A program made the translations under genes and the position numbers. From Candidatus Arcticimaribacter sp. (GTDB taxonomy: Bacteria > Bacteroidota > Bacteroidia > Flavobacteriales > Flavobacteriaceae): 64,000 nucleotides of DNA. Positions within the stretch are counted from its first letter, which is position 1. The number at the start of each line of letters is the position of its first letter. The stretch lies in NCBI GenBank assembly GCA_002708445.1, contig PAOB01000034.1, positions 18,768 to 82,767 of the forward strand, written 5' to 3'. The notes below the pieces were generated by a model that saw nothing but the letters and a program-made list of their open reading frames with translations, had not been told where the DNA came from and searched no databases. Below are positions 46,341-55,686 of the stretch, in pieces.

Positions 46341-46806
46341 CGGTACCGAGTACAAAATAAAGAGCGGCAGAATTGATGCAGTGGCGTTTACCAGTAGTTT
46401 GTCGAGGGCCATCGTTAAACATATGTCCTAAGTGACCACCGCATTTATTGCATTTGAGCTCGGTTCGGGCATAGCCCAATTTATAATCTACATCATATTC
46501 GATGTTTTCATCTTCTCCTCGGTCAAAAGAAGGCCAACCACTTCCAGAGTCATATTTGTGCTTAGATTGATACAAAGGAGTTGCACATGCAGCACATTGA
46601 TAAGTTCCCTTTTCATAAAATTTATCGTATTTACCCGAAAAAGCTTGTTCTGTTCCTGCTTCTCTCAATACATAAAATGCCTTTATGGGAAGCTCAGCTT
46701 TCCATTCGGATTCGGTTTTTTCAAAAAGATATTTAACTTTTTGTGCAGGCTTTTTTTTAGAGTTTTGACAGCTCAACAAAAGAGGAAAAAAGAATAAAGA
46801 GAGCAA
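46333..46806 (-). CDS. msrB: Peptide-methionine (R)-S-oxide reductase MsrB (lipoprotein copy)
   Basis: A 157-aa MsrB with a lipobox-type N-terminus (FFFPLLLSC), zinc Cys pairs YQCAACATPLY and LKCNKCGGHLGH, and catalytic Cys in GKRHCINSAALYF. Predicted to sit in the envelope. The only canonical start is TTG at 46806, which gives a signal peptide without positive charge; reading back in frame gives Ile-Arg-Lys from an ATT at 46818 and then a stop, so the true start is uncertain. Tandem with the cytoplasmic copy. Confidence 0.88.
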   Translation of the reverse strand: MLSLFFFPLLLSCQNSKKKPAQKVKYLFEKTESEWKAELPIKAFYVLREAGTEQAFSGKYDKFYEKGTYQCAACATPLYQSKHKYDSGSGWPSFDRGEDENIEYDVDYKLGYARTELKCNKCGGHLGHMFNDGPRQTTGKRHCINSAALYFVLGTDE

Positions 46807-46818
46807 AAGTTTTCTAAT

Positions 46819-47152
46819 GATTAATTGGAGTTTTCATAAAGATACGAATCTTTTGAATATGTTTTTAAAAATCAAGACTTGCATAGTTTTAAATGCAAAT
46901 AACACGGTGACTTTAAACTTAAAGCTTTACTTTAATTTTAAAAAACAAAACCACTAAATATAATCAAACTATTGATATAATATACTAACCACAGATAATT
47001 GATTTTAAGTAATTTAAAAATAAGTATAAGTTTTACTTATGCTAAAATATTAGAACATAAAAACAGTATTGGATTTCAATTTTTAAAAAAGAAAAATTAA
47101 TTTTTGTCTGAACTGCTGTTAATATCTTATCTTGAACTTTCAAACTAAATTT
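46819..47152. other. AT-rich intergenic region
   Basis: No gene or RNA recognised. One small hairpin, ATAAGTA-TAAGTTT-TACTTAT near 47022-47042, is present without an obvious role. Holds the divergent upstream regions of the msrB and MFS genes. Confidence 0.4.
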
Positions 47153-48475
47153 ATGTTTAAACCAAAAGTTGCTTTAGCGAAAGGGAGTAAAAAATTAATC
47201 AATGCTTGGGCTTTTTATGACTGGGCAAATTCGGTTTACCCCTTGGTAATATCATCGGCGATTTTTCCTATCTATTACGGAATGATTTTTGCTGAAAACA
47301 ATCAGATTGATTTTTTTGGCTATTCGGTCAAAAACACGGCGATGATAAGTTTTGTAACCGCAACTGCTTTCGTAGTTGTTGCCCTAATTTCTCCAATTCT
47401 TTCTGGGATAGCTGATTACATTGGCAATAAGAAAAAATTCATGAAATTTTTTGTTTTCATGGGTTCACTGTCTTGTATTGGTTTATTTTGGTTTGATTTG
47501 GCTAACATTTATTTGGGATTTCTATTCTACTTTCTTGCAATGATTGGTTTGTGGTCTAGTCTGGTCTTTTACAATTCGTATTTACCCGACATTGCTTATG
47601 AAGATCAACAAGACCGTGCCTCTGCTCAAGGTTATTCTTTGGGTTATGTTGGTAGTGTTCTTCTTTTATTGTTCAATCTGTCCATGATAATGAAGCCTCA
47701 ATGGTATGGCATTGAAGGTACAGAAATTGAATCAGCAATGCTTGCCATGAAGTACTCCTTTGTTTCAGTGGGAGTTTGGTGGGCTTTTTTCAGCCTTTTT
47801 TCTTTTTATTATCTCCCACGAGGCAACAAAGGTCAAAAGATTACACAGGACATTCTTTGGAACGGATACAAAGAGTTGAGGTTGGTTTGGTGTCAATTAA
47901 CAATGAATTTTCGTTTGAAACGCTATTTGGCGGCCTTTTTTGTTTACAGTACCTCTTTACAAACAGTTATGCTGGTTGCGGCCTATTTTGGGGAAGAAGA
48001 AATTGATTGGGGCTCTGATTCTGACAAAACAATTGGTTTGATTGTAAGTATTCTTTTGATTCAGCTAGTTGCCATTGTTGGAGCAATTATTACTGCCCGT
48101 TGTTCAGAAAAATTCGGGAATCTGAAGACCCTTTTTGTGATCAACTTGATTTGGGCAGCTATTTGTGTGTATGCCTTTTTTATCAGTACTCCTGATCAAT
48201 TTTACATGGTGGCTGGTTTTGTAGGTCTGGTTATGGGTGGATTGCAGTCATTATCTCGATCTACTTATTCCAAATTCATTCCCGAAACTGAAGATACCAC
48301 TTCTTATTTTAGTTTTTATGGAGTAACCGAAAAAATCGCTATAGTCATCGGGATGCTTCTTTTTGGGTTCTTAGACCAGATTACTGGAAGCATGCGCGTC
48401 TCCATTTTATTTTTCTTTGTATTTTTTGTTTTGGGTGCGTTAATGCTTCTAAGGGTTCCTAAAAAAGAACACTAA
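47153..48475 (+). CDS. MFS transporter, UMF1/Atg22-like
   Basis: A 440-aa polytopic protein with about twelve helices. The start matches the UMF1 family: KLINAWAFYDWANSVYPLVISSAIFPIYYG; later LSGIADYIGNKKKFMKFFV and GGLQSLSRSTYSKFIPE. ATG at 47153 is chosen over an upstream TTG. Related proteins in fungi export amino acids from vacuoles; bacterial substrate unknown. Confidence 0.85.
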   Translation: MFKPKVALAKGSKKLINAWAFYDWANSVYPLVISSAIFPIYYGMIFAENNQIDFFGYSVKNTAMISFVTATAFVVVALISPILSGIADYIGNKKKFMKFFVFMGSLSCIGLFWFDLANIYLGFLFYFLAMIGLWSSLVFYNSYLPDIAYEDQQDRASAQGYSLGYVGSVLLLLFNLSMIMKPQWYGIEGTEIESAMLAMKYSFVSVGVWWAFFSLFSFYYLPRGNKGQKITQDILWNGYKELRLVWCQLTMNFRLKRYLAAFFVYSTSLQTVMLVAAYFGEEEIDWGSDSDKTIGLIVSILLIQLVAIVGAIITARCSEKFGNLKTLFVINLIWAAICVYAFFISTPDQFYMVAGFVGLVMGGLQSLSRSTYSKFIPETEDTTSYFSFYGVTEKIAIVIGMLLFGFLDQITGSMRVSILFFFVFFVLGALMLLRVPKKEH

Positions 48476-48478
48476 AGA

Positions 48479-48793
48479 TTAACGGTTCTTAATTTCTCGG
48501 ATCGAACCCGATCCAACTACTTTACTCACTACTCTTGTAGAGGGTTTAGCTTCATAACGAATACTTCCAGACTCAGAAACTTGTGCTTTTAGTCTACCAG
48601 AAACATTCACAATCATTCGGCCAGAGCCACTCAGAGAAAAGTCACCTCCATTTACTTCCATTGCTCTGGCTCGTATGGATCCCGAACCAGATAGTTTTAC
48701 TTCAAATTCTTCGCTCGACCCCTGAAGTTCAATACGTCCAGATCCAGATAAATTAGCTGGTCTATACTTTTTTTGTTCAATTTGGACTGCATT
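48479..48793 (-). pseudogene. DUF2807 (head GIN-domain) protein, 5'-truncated remnant
   Basis: A 104-codon open minus frame preceded by TGA and without a credible start. It reads LSGSGRIELQG, LSGSGSIRARAMEV, LSGSGRMIVNVSGRL and VVGSGSIREI, the repeated SGSG beta-helix motif of DUF2807 proteins. Only the C-terminal half remains; the signal peptide and N-terminal half are missing. Ends 3 nt from the convergent MFS gene. Confidence 0.75.
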
Positions 48794-48969
48794 TCATAAC
48801 ATAAGATGAAATTTTGATTATTTGTTACACTTTTTAAATTAAAATTAAGTTTCTTTCAATTGGCATAACTCTTGAACAGGTTCTATTGATTTTGATCTTT
48901 TGTATGAATTGGTGCGAAAATTACCTCCAAGCTTATGATTGAATGACACAATGACGCATAAAAAATATT

Positions 48970-51417
48970 ATGGCCAAACCAATCTTTTCAAATTTAGACA
49001 ATCTGTCACTCCAAGATATTGAATCAGAAGCAGATTTGATCCCTTTATTAACCCCAGAGGACGAAGAAGCGCTTGAAAGAGAGGACCTTCCAAACGAGGT
49101 TCCTATTTTACCGCTAAGAAATACTGTGCTTTTTCCTGGTGTTGTTATTCCAATCACAGTTGGGAGAGACAAATCCATTCAACTGATCAAGGATGCAAAC
49201 CAAGGCTCAAAAGTTATCGGTGTGGTTGCCCAAAAAGATCAAGCAGTTGAAAATCCAAGTTCTAAAGACATTTATTCTTTAGGTACTGTTGCACGTATCT
49301 TAAGAGTTTTAAAAATGCCCGATGGTAATACTACCATAATTATTCAGGGTAAAAAACGCTTTGAAATAGAAAAAATAATTTCTGATTCACCCTATCTAAA
49401 AGCTTCAACCCGATCGGTTGAAGATGAATTGACTTATGATAATTCAGAGTTCAAGGCTGTTGCAGAATCCATTAAAGAACTTTCACTTCAAATTATCCAA
49501 GAAAACCCGAATTTACCTTCGGAAGCTTCGTTTGCGATCAAAAACATTCAAAGCTATTCGTTTCTGATCAATTTTGTTTCATCAAATATGAACCTCTCTG
49601 TGAATGAAAAGCAAAAAATTCTTTCATTAAAAAACATCAAAGAACGCGCTTTGCTGTGCTTGAAGTACATGAACGTAGAGTTCAAGAAGTTAGAGTTGAA
49701 AAATGACATTCAATCTCGAGTTCGCCACGATTTGGATCAACAGCAACGGGAGTATTACCTTCAACAACAAATGAAAACCATACAGGAAGAGTTGGGGGGT
49801 ATTTCATATGAAGAAGAAATTGAAGAAATGAAAACCCGAGCCAAAGCTAAGGTTTGGACTAAGGAGGTCGGCGCTCATTTCGAAAAAGAATTGATGAAAA
49901 TGCAACGAATGAATCCTCAAGTAGCCGAGTATTCTGTTCAGCGCAATTATCTAGATCTTTTTTTGGATCTTCCATGGGATCATTTTTCAACCGATAAATT
50001 TGATTTAAAAAGAGCTCAAAAAGTATTGGATCGGGATCATTTTGGTCTTGAAGAAGTTAAGAAACGCATCATTGAATATCTTGCTGTTCTTAAATTAAGA
50101 AACGATATGAAGTCTCCCATTCTTTGTTTGTACGGTCCTCCGGGAGTCGGAAAAACTTCTTTGGGAAAATCCATTGCTGAAGCTCTGGGAAGGTCTTATG
50201 TTCGTGTTTCTTTAGGAGGACTTAGAGACGAAGCAGAAATTCGTGGACATCGAAAAACATACATTGGAGCTTTACCGGGACGTATCATTCAAAGCCTAAA
50301 AAAGGCAGGAACTTCAAATCCTGTTTTTGTGCTTGATGAAATTGATAAACTTGGAAATAGTGCTCAGGGTGATCCCTCTTCCGCAATGCTCGAAGTTTTG
50401 GATCCTGAACAGAATAATGAGTTTTACGATAATTTTCTTGAACTGGGATATGATCTATCCAAAGTGATGTTCATTGCAACTGCAAATAACATTGGGAATA
50501 TCCATCCTGCTTTGAGAGATCGTATGGAAATCATTAACGTAAGTGGTTACACCATAGAAGAGAAAGTTGTTATCGGAAAACAACATTTACTTCCAAAACA
50601 ATTAATTGAACACGGTTTAGATAAAAAAGCCATACAACTCGGAAAGGGAGTTATGGAACGTATTGTTGAACTCTACACACGAGAGTCGGGTGTTCGAGGT
50701 CTAGATAAACAAATTGCGAAAGTTACCCGTTATGCCGCCAAATCTATTGCTATGGACGAGGAGTATGCCGTAAAACCCGAATCATCTGATTTAACTGAGA
50801 TATTAGGACCACCCAAAGTCACTCGAGATTTGTACGAAAATAATGAGGTGGCAGGGGTTGTAATCGGATTAGCATGGACTTCTGTTGGAGGGGATATCTT
50901 ATTCATAGAATCTGCACTTTCTCCAGGAAAAGGGGTTTTGAACATTACAGGAAACCTCGGTAAGATTATGAAAGAATCCTTTACAATTGCTATGGAATAC
51001 ATAAAAGCAAATGCAAAGCGGTTAGGACTTGATGACTTTAAGTTTGACAAATACAACATTCACATTCATGTTCCTGAGGGAGCTACCCCAAAAGATGGGC
51101 CAAGTGCCGGAATTACCATACTAACCTCTTTGGTTTCTTTATTAACTCAAAAACGGGTAAAAAAGAATTTATCAATGACGGGAGAAATTACCTTGAGAGG
51201 GAAAGTACTTCCCGTTGGAGGAATTAAAGAAAAGATACTTGCTGCAAAGCGATCCAAGATCAAAGAAATCATATTGTGTGAAAGTAACCGAAAAGATATT
51301 GAGGAAATTAAACCCGCTTATTTGAAAGGATTGACTTTTCATTTTGTAAAAGAAATGGAAGAAGTTTTAGCCTTGGCTTTAACAAATCAAAAAGCTAAAA
51401 ATGCAAAAAGCTTGTAG
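48970..51417 (+). CDS. lon: ATP-dependent protease Lon
   Basis: An 815-aa protease. N-terminal substrate domain (about 40-240, [17 protein letters not shown]), AAA+ core with Walker [21 protein letters not shown] and Walker [12 protein letters not shown], and C-terminal Ser-Lys protease with [15 protein letters not shown] and the Lys in [13 protein letters not shown]. Degrades misfolded and regulatory proteins. The acidic extension before residue 40 ([21 protein letters not shown]) is typical of Bacteroidota. Confidence 0.96.
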   Translation: MAKPIFSNLDNLSLQDIESEADLIPLLTPEDEEALEREDLPNEVPILPLRNTVLFPGVVIPITVGRDKSIQLIKDANQGSKVIGVVAQKDQAVENPSSKDIYSLGTVARILRVLKMPDGNTTIIIQGKKRFEIEKIISDSPYLKASTRSVEDELTYDNSEFKAVAESIKELSLQIIQENPNLPSEASFAIKNIQSYSFLINFVSSNMNLSVNEKQKILSLKNIKERALLCLKYMNVEFKKLELKNDIQSRVRHDLDQQQREYYLQQQMKTIQEELGGISYEEEIEEMKTRAKAKVWTKEVGAHFEKELMKMQRMNPQVAEYSVQRNYLDLFLDLPWDHFSTDKFDLKRAQKVLDRDHFGLEEVKKRIIEYLAVLKLRNDMKSPILCLYGPPGVGKTSLGKSIAEALGRSYVRVSLGGLRDEAEIRGHRKTYIGALPGRIIQSLKKAGTSNPVFVLDEIDKLGNSAQGDPSSAMLEVLDPEQNNEFYDNFLELGYDLSKVMFIATANNIGNIHPALRDRMEIINVSGYTIEEKVVIGKQHLLPKQLIEHGLDKKAIQLGKGVMERIVELYTRESGVRGLDKQIAKVTRYAAKSIAMDEEYAVKPESSDLTEILGPPKVTRDLYENNEVAGVVIGLAWTSVGGDILFIESALSPGKGVLNITGNLGKIMKESFTIAMEYIKANAKRLGLDDFKFDKYNIHIHVPEGATPKDGPSAGITILTSLVSLLTQKRVKKNLSMTGEITLRGKVLPVGGIKEKILAAKRSKIKEIILCESNRKDIEEIKPAYLKGLTFHFVKEMEEVLALALTNQKAKNAKSL

Positions 51418-51423
51418 CTACTT

Positions 51424-52152
51424 ATGTGTACAGTGAGTTTTATTCCTCTGACCCGCGATGGTTTTGTTTTTACTTCTAATCGAGATGAAGACCCCGCTAG
51501 GGCAGCAACTGTTTTACAAGAGCTTTTTGTAGGGGAGAAGTCGCTTTATTTTCCTCAAGATACACAAGCAAAAGGGAGTTGGTTCGTTTTTTCAAACACC
51601 AATCAGTTTGTTTGTATTTTGAATGGAGCATTTAATCCCCATCTTTCTGAGGGAACCTACAAAATGAGCCGTGGGAAGATGGCACTCGAGTTTTTTGAGT
51701 ACAAGGATTATCAAACCTTTGTAAACAATTTTGAGTTTGAGGGGATGGAGCCTTTTACCTTTATTGTTTTTGATCAGGGTATTTTGACAGAATTGCGTTG
51801 GGATGAATTAAAACTCCACATAAAAGAATTATCAAACTCAGAAATTCATCTTTGGTCTTCCAGTACTTTGTATCCAGTCACTTGGCAAATCGATCGTCAA
51901 GAACAGCTAATAAAATGGTTGTCACAAGGGGTTCGATCGCAAGAAGAGGTAATGGATTTCCACAAAGTACAGTTTCCTTTCAAACGAGATGCCTTGGTTG
52001 AGATTTATGGTAGTGGGGTTCCAGAAGAATTACCTGTTCAAACTTTAAGCGTTTCTTCAATCAAGGGGAATCAAGCGGTTTTTGATTTTCAGTACAAACA
52101 AATAAAAACTCCAGTAAATTTTCAAAAGTCAATACAAATTCAAGGAGCTTAG
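51424..52152 (+). CDS. NRDE/TANGO2-family protein
   Basis: A 242-aa protein beginning MCTVSFIPLTRDGFVFTSNR with the eponymous NRDE motif and a Cys at position 2. LSEGTYKMSRGKMALEFFE and PFTFIVFDQG follow. TANGO2 relatives in eukaryotes are linked to heme transfer and metabolism; bacterial function is unclear. Lies 6 nt after lon. Confidence 0.82.
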   Translation: MCTVSFIPLTRDGFVFTSNRDEDPARAATVLQELFVGEKSLYFPQDTQAKGSWFVFSNTNQFVCILNGAFNPHLSEGTYKMSRGKMALEFFEYKDYQTFVNNFEFEGMEPFTFIVFDQGILTELRWDELKLHIKELSNSEIHLWSSSTLYPVTWQIDRQEQLIKWLSQGVRSQEEVMDFHKVQFPFKRDALVEIYGSGVPEELPVQTLSVSSIKGNQAVFDFQYKQIKTPVNFQKSIQIQGA

Positions 52153-52167
52153 CAAAATTCTCTTTCT

Positions 52168-52175
52168 TATCTTTG
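52168..52175 (+). promoter_or_regulatory. -7 box of cmk, 4 nt before the start codon
   Basis: TATCTTTG ends 4 nt before the cmk ATG at 52180, the same geometry as bamD. Confidence 0.55.
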
Positions 52176-52179
52176 CCCT

Positions 52180-52857
52180 ATGAAAACTTCAGTTATTGCA
52201 GTTGATGGATATGCATCAACCGGAAAAAGCACCCTTTCTAAACGTTTAGCAGATGTACTCGGATTCACTTACATTGACACGGGATTTATGTATCGGGCAG
52301 TAAGTTATTTTGCTTTGAAAAATGGTTTTCTAAAAGAGGAGTACATTCAAGAAGATGCATTAAAAGAAGCCCTTCATAAAACAAGTTTTAGTTGGAGTAA
52401 GGATATACCCTCCAAGCTAATGTTGTTCAATGGTCGCCCTTATGGAGATGAGTTGAGGACTTTAGAAGTCTCTTCATGGGTCAGTAAAATAGCTGGTTTG
52501 GGTTTTGTTCGTGATCATTTGGTTCATCAGCAACGTATTTTATCTCAACTTGGAGGTGTGGTTATGGACGGACGTGATATTGGCACAGTTGTTTTCCCTG
52601 AAGCTGATTTTAAATTCTTTTTGGTTGCCGATGCTGAAGTTCGTGCGACACGGCGTTTTGATGAATTGAAAGCCAAGGGAGAAAAAGTGGTTTATCAGGA
52701 TATTTTAAAAAATGTAATCGACCGAGATCATCAGGACAGCACTCGACTTATTTCTCCTTTGAAGAAAGCCGAGGATGCTCTGGAAATTGACACCACAAAT
52801 GTTTCTGTTGAAACTGTTTTAGAGCAAATGTTTTCTACGATCAATTCAAAATCCTAG
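52180..52857 (+). CDS. cmk: Cytidylate kinase
   Basis: A 225-aa kinase phosphorylating CMP/dCMP. P-loop VDGYASTGKSTLSKRLADVL, YIDTGFMYRAVSYFAL, VVMDGRDIGTVVFPEADFKF and RFDELKAKGEKV are visible. Upstream of rpsA with a 350-nt gap, the frequent cmk-rpsA order. Confidence 0.95.
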   Translation: MKTSVIAVDGYASTGKSTLSKRLADVLGFTYIDTGFMYRAVSYFALKNGFLKEEYIQEDALKEALHKTSFSWSKDIPSKLMLFNGRPYGDELRTLEVSSWVSKIAGLGFVRDHLVHQQRILSQLGGVVMDGRDIGTVVFPEADFKFFLVADAEVRATRRFDELKAKGEKVVYQDILKNVIDRDHQDSTRLISPLKKAEDALEIDTTNVSVETVLEQMFSTINSKS

Positions 52858-53066
52858 GTATTTAGGACGTTCTTTTAATTAACGAATTGGAAATTTTAAT
52901 AAAAAACGAGCATTGACATCTTTTTCAATTGATATTTTTTGTTTCATTGCTTCCCAATTTATCCCTCATTAGCTTCAAAATTTAATTTGTAGTCAGCAAA
53001 AATCGATTTGCTTATCTTGTTGGATTATTTTCAAAGCAGGGAAACTTTAAAAATAACACTCTTGAC

Positions 53067-53097
53067 TTTGTCTATCAACAGATTATCCCTACATTTG
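53067..53097 (+). promoter_or_regulatory. rpsA promoter, consensus at both boxes
   Basis: TTTG (53067-53070) is followed after 19 nt by TACATTTG (53090-53097), a full match to the Bacteroidota housekeeping promoter. Confidence 0.75.
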
Positions 53098-53098
53098 C

Positions 53099-53129
53099 GG
53101 TCTCTTATGATTAAGTTGAACGAGAGACC
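53099..53129 (+). promoter_or_regulatory. Inverted repeat at the start of the rpsA leader
   Basis: GGTCTCT (53099-53105) and AGAGACC (53123-53129) form a 7-bp stem with a 17-nt loop. It starts 1 nt after the -7 box, so it may be an RNA hairpin at the 5' end or a DNA operator. Confidence 0.45.
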
Positions 53130-53207
53130 ACAAAAACTATTAAGAATATCTTCTGTTTGTTTTCATTTAAAGTTCTACAAAACAGCAGAATACAAATTTT
53201 ATCGGCA

Positions 53208-55028
53208 ATGGCTGAAGAAAACAATACACCGCCAGAGGCTAATGAGCAAGCTGCTCCACAAGAAGCCCAAGCACAACCCACTGCAAACAACGCAGAGGAT
53301 TTTTTAACAAATTTTAATTGGCACAATTACGAAGAAGGAATCGACGTAATAGAAGATGCTCAATTGTTAGAGTTTGAAACTTTAGTAAAAGAAAATTTCG
53401 TAGACACAGCTGACGAAGATGTGATTGAGGGAACAGTTGTTTTTATGACTGATCGTGAGGCAATCATAGATATCAACGCAAAATCTGAAGGAGTTATTTC
53501 TCTAAACGAATTCCGTTACAATCAAGACCTTAAAGTTGGAGACAAAGTAGAGGTTATTGTAGATGCGCGTGAAGACAGAACAGGTCAATTGATCCTCTCT
53601 CACCGTAAAGCTCGTGTTATCAAAGCATGGGATCGTGTAAACAATGCTCATGATACAGGTGAAATAGTCAATGGTTTTGTAAAATGTAGAACAAAAGGAG
53701 GAATGATTGTAGATGTTTTTGGAATTGAAGCATTCTTACCTGGATCTCAAATTGATGTAAAGCCAATTCGTGACTACGATCAGTATGTAAATAAAACAAT
53801 GGAGTTTAAGGTTGTCAAAATCAACCAAGAATTCAAAAATGTTGTTGTATCACACAAAGCATTGATTGAAGCCGATATAGAAGAGCAGAAAAAGGAAATC
53901 ATTGGACAACTTGAAAAAGGTCAAGTTCTTGAAGGTACAGTTAAAAACATCACTTCATACGGAGTATTCATAGACCTTGGAGGTGTAGACGGACTAATCC
54001 ACATCACAGACCTTTCTTGGAGTCGAATCAACCACCCCAACGAGATTTTAGAATTGGATCAAAAACTCAATGTGGTAATTTTAGACTTCGATGATAACAA
54101 ATCAAGAATTCAATTAGGATTAAAACAATTGAGTGCTCATCCATGGGATCAACTGGGAGATACTATCAAAGAAGGAGAAAAAGTTAAAGGTAAAGTAGTT
54201 GTAATCGCAGATTACGGTGCATTTATCGAAATAGAAGACGGTGTTGAAGGTTTGATCCACGTTTCTGAAATGTCTTGGTCTACGCACTTGCGTTCGGCTC
54301 AAGATTTCGTGAAAGTTGGAGACGAAGTAGAAGCAGTTATTTTGACATTAGATCGTGAAACTCGTAAAATGTCTCTCGGAATCAAGCAACTAACTCAAGA
54401 TCCATGGACTGATATTACAAGTAAATATCCAATACAATCTAAGCACTCTGGTATTGTAAGAAACTTCACAAACTTTGGGGTATTCATCGAATTAGAAGAA
54501 GGAATCGATGGTCTAGTTTACATATCAGATTTATCATGGACCAAGAAAGTAAAGCACCCATCAGAAATTTTGACAGTTGGAGACACAATCGAGGTTGTTG
54601 TTCTAGAATTGGATGTTGAAGGGCGTAAACTAAGTTTAGGACACAAACAAACTATGGATAACCCATGGGATAAATACCAAACTGAATTTGCTGTAGATAC
54701 GACACACAAAGCTCAACTAACGGAAATCGTTGACAAAGGGGCAACCATTAACTTTAACGAACACGTTAGAGCTTTTGTACCCTCTCGTCATCTTGAAAAA
54801 GAAGATGGAACTAAACTCGGTCTTGGAGAAGAGACAAGTTTCAAAGTTATTGAGTTCAATAAAGAATTCAAGCGTGTTGTAGCATCTCATACTGCTCTAT
54901 TCAAAGAAGAAGAACGTGATAACATACGTAAAGCAACTAAGAAAATGGCAGCAGCTAACTCTGAAAAGACTACTCTTGGAGATTTAGATGCTTTGGCAGA
55001 TTTAAAACAAAAGATGGAAGGAAAATAA
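53208..55028 (+). CDS. rpsA: 30S ribosomal protein S1
   Basis: A 606-aa protein with an Ala/Pro/Glu-rich N-terminal extension (about 1-35) and six S1 RNA-binding domains, recognised by repeats such as GTVKNITSYGVFIDLGGVDG, VVIADYGAFIEIEDGVEG and VRNFTNFGVFIELEEGIDG. ATG at 53208 is used. S1 recruits mRNA to the ribosome. Followed by an intrinsic terminator. Confidence 0.96.
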   Translation: MAEENNTPPEANEQAAPQEAQAQPTANNAEDFLTNFNWHNYEEGIDVIEDAQLLEFETLVKENFVDTADEDVIEGTVVFMTDREAIIDINAKSEGVISLNEFRYNQDLKVGDKVEVIVDAREDRTGQLILSHRKARVIKAWDRVNNAHDTGEIVNGFVKCRTKGGMIVDVFGIEAFLPGSQIDVKPIRDYDQYVNKTMEFKVVKINQEFKNVVVSHKALIEADIEEQKKEIIGQLEKGQVLEGTVKNITSYGVFIDLGGVDGLIHITDLSWSRINHPNEILELDQKLNVVILDFDDNKSRIQLGLKQLSAHPWDQLGDTIKEGEKVKGKVVVIADYGAFIEIEDGVEGLIHVSEMSWSTHLRSAQDFVKVGDEVEAVILTLDRETRKMSLGIKQLTQDPWTDITSKYPIQSKHSGIVRNFTNFGVFIELEEGIDGLVYISDLSWTKKVKHPSEILTVGDTIEVVVLELDVEGRKLSLGHKQTMDNPWDKYQTEFAVDTTHKAQLTEIVDKGATINFNEHVRAFVPSRHLEKEDGTKLGLGEETSFKVIEFNKEFKRVVASHTALFKEEERDNIRKATKKMAAANSEKTTLGDLDALADLKQKMEGK

Positions 55029-55047
55029 TTTTTTTCTAACACATTTT

Positions 55048-55081
55048 AAAAACCCTCTTTGTAAAAGAGGGTTTTTTTTAT
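55048..55081 (+). terminator. Intrinsic terminator after rpsA
   Basis: AACCCTCTTT-GT-AAAAGAGGGTT stem followed by a run of T; 20 nt after the rpsA stop. Confidence 0.9.
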
Positions 55082-55115
55082 TCCCAGAAATCAAGATCAC
55101 TAGATAAAAAAATAA

Positions 55116-55123
55116 TATTTTTG
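55116..55123 (+). promoter_or_regulatory. -7 promoter box of pyrR
   Basis: TATTTTTG matches TAnnTTTG, 17 nt before the pyrR ATG. No PyrR-binding loop or attenuator is visible in this short leader. Confidence 0.5.
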
Positions 55124-55140
55124 TAAATAAAACCAAAAGC

Positions 55141-55686
55141 ATGCGGCCCAAGCTTCTTCTTAATGAACATCAAATAGACATCCTTCTGCATCGTCTAGCT
55201 TGCCAATTGATAGAGAAGCACCAAGACTTTTCGAATACAGTACTGGTAGGTCTACAACCTAGGGGGTCATTTGTTCTGGATCGATTGATCGTTTTGCTAA
55301 AAAAAAATTATGGAGTTAGCGAAGTAGCTTTTGGGAAACTCGATACTACTTTTTTTCGAGATGATTTTAGAAGAGGCGATAAACCACATGCCGCAAATGC
55401 AATGCAGATGAATGTTCTTGTTGAAGATAAGTGTATTGTTTTCATTGATGATGTACTTTACACTGGACGAAGTATTCGTGCTGCCTTGACCGCTATTGAG
55501 TCTTTTGGTCGTCCCAAAGAAATAGAGTTATTGACTTTGATTGATCGCAGATTCAGTCGTCACCTTCCTATTCAACCGGATTATGTTGGGAGACAAATAG
55601 ATTCTTTACAAAATGATAAAGTAGAGGTGAATTGGAAAGAATTAACAAACGAAGATGCTGTTTACTTGATTAAAGAAACCATATGA
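55141..55686 (+). CDS. pyrR: PyrR phosphoribosyltransferase
   Basis: A 181-aa protein of the PyrR/UPRTase family with the PRPP motif CIVFIDDVLYTGRSIRAAL and VGLQPRGSFVLDRL. In Firmicutes PyrR also regulates pyr mRNA; no such leader is visible here, so a uracil-salvage role is at least as likely. Its TGA overlaps the pyrB ATG (ATGA). Confidence 0.9.
   Translation: MRPKLLLNEHQIDILLHRLACQLIEKHQDFSNTVLVGLQPRGSFVLDRLIVLLKKNYGVSEVAFGKLDTTFFRDDFRRGDKPHAANAMQMNVLVEDKCIVFIDDVLYTGRSIRAALTAIESFGRPKEIELLTLIDRRFSRHLPIQPDYVGRQIDSLQNDKVEVNWKELTNEDAVYLIKETI

Larger units (their letters stand above)
52858..53207. other. cmk-rpsA intergenic region with promoter and leader
   Basis: 350 nt without a gene. The first 200 nt hold nothing I recognise. 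From 53062 it contains the rpsA promoter and a 110-nt leader with an inverted repeat. Confidence 0.5.

Noticed and set aside
53008..53307. ORF over the rpsA leader and start
   Set aside because: It overlaps rpsA in another frame, has low-complexity basic sequence and covers the consensus rpsA promoter.
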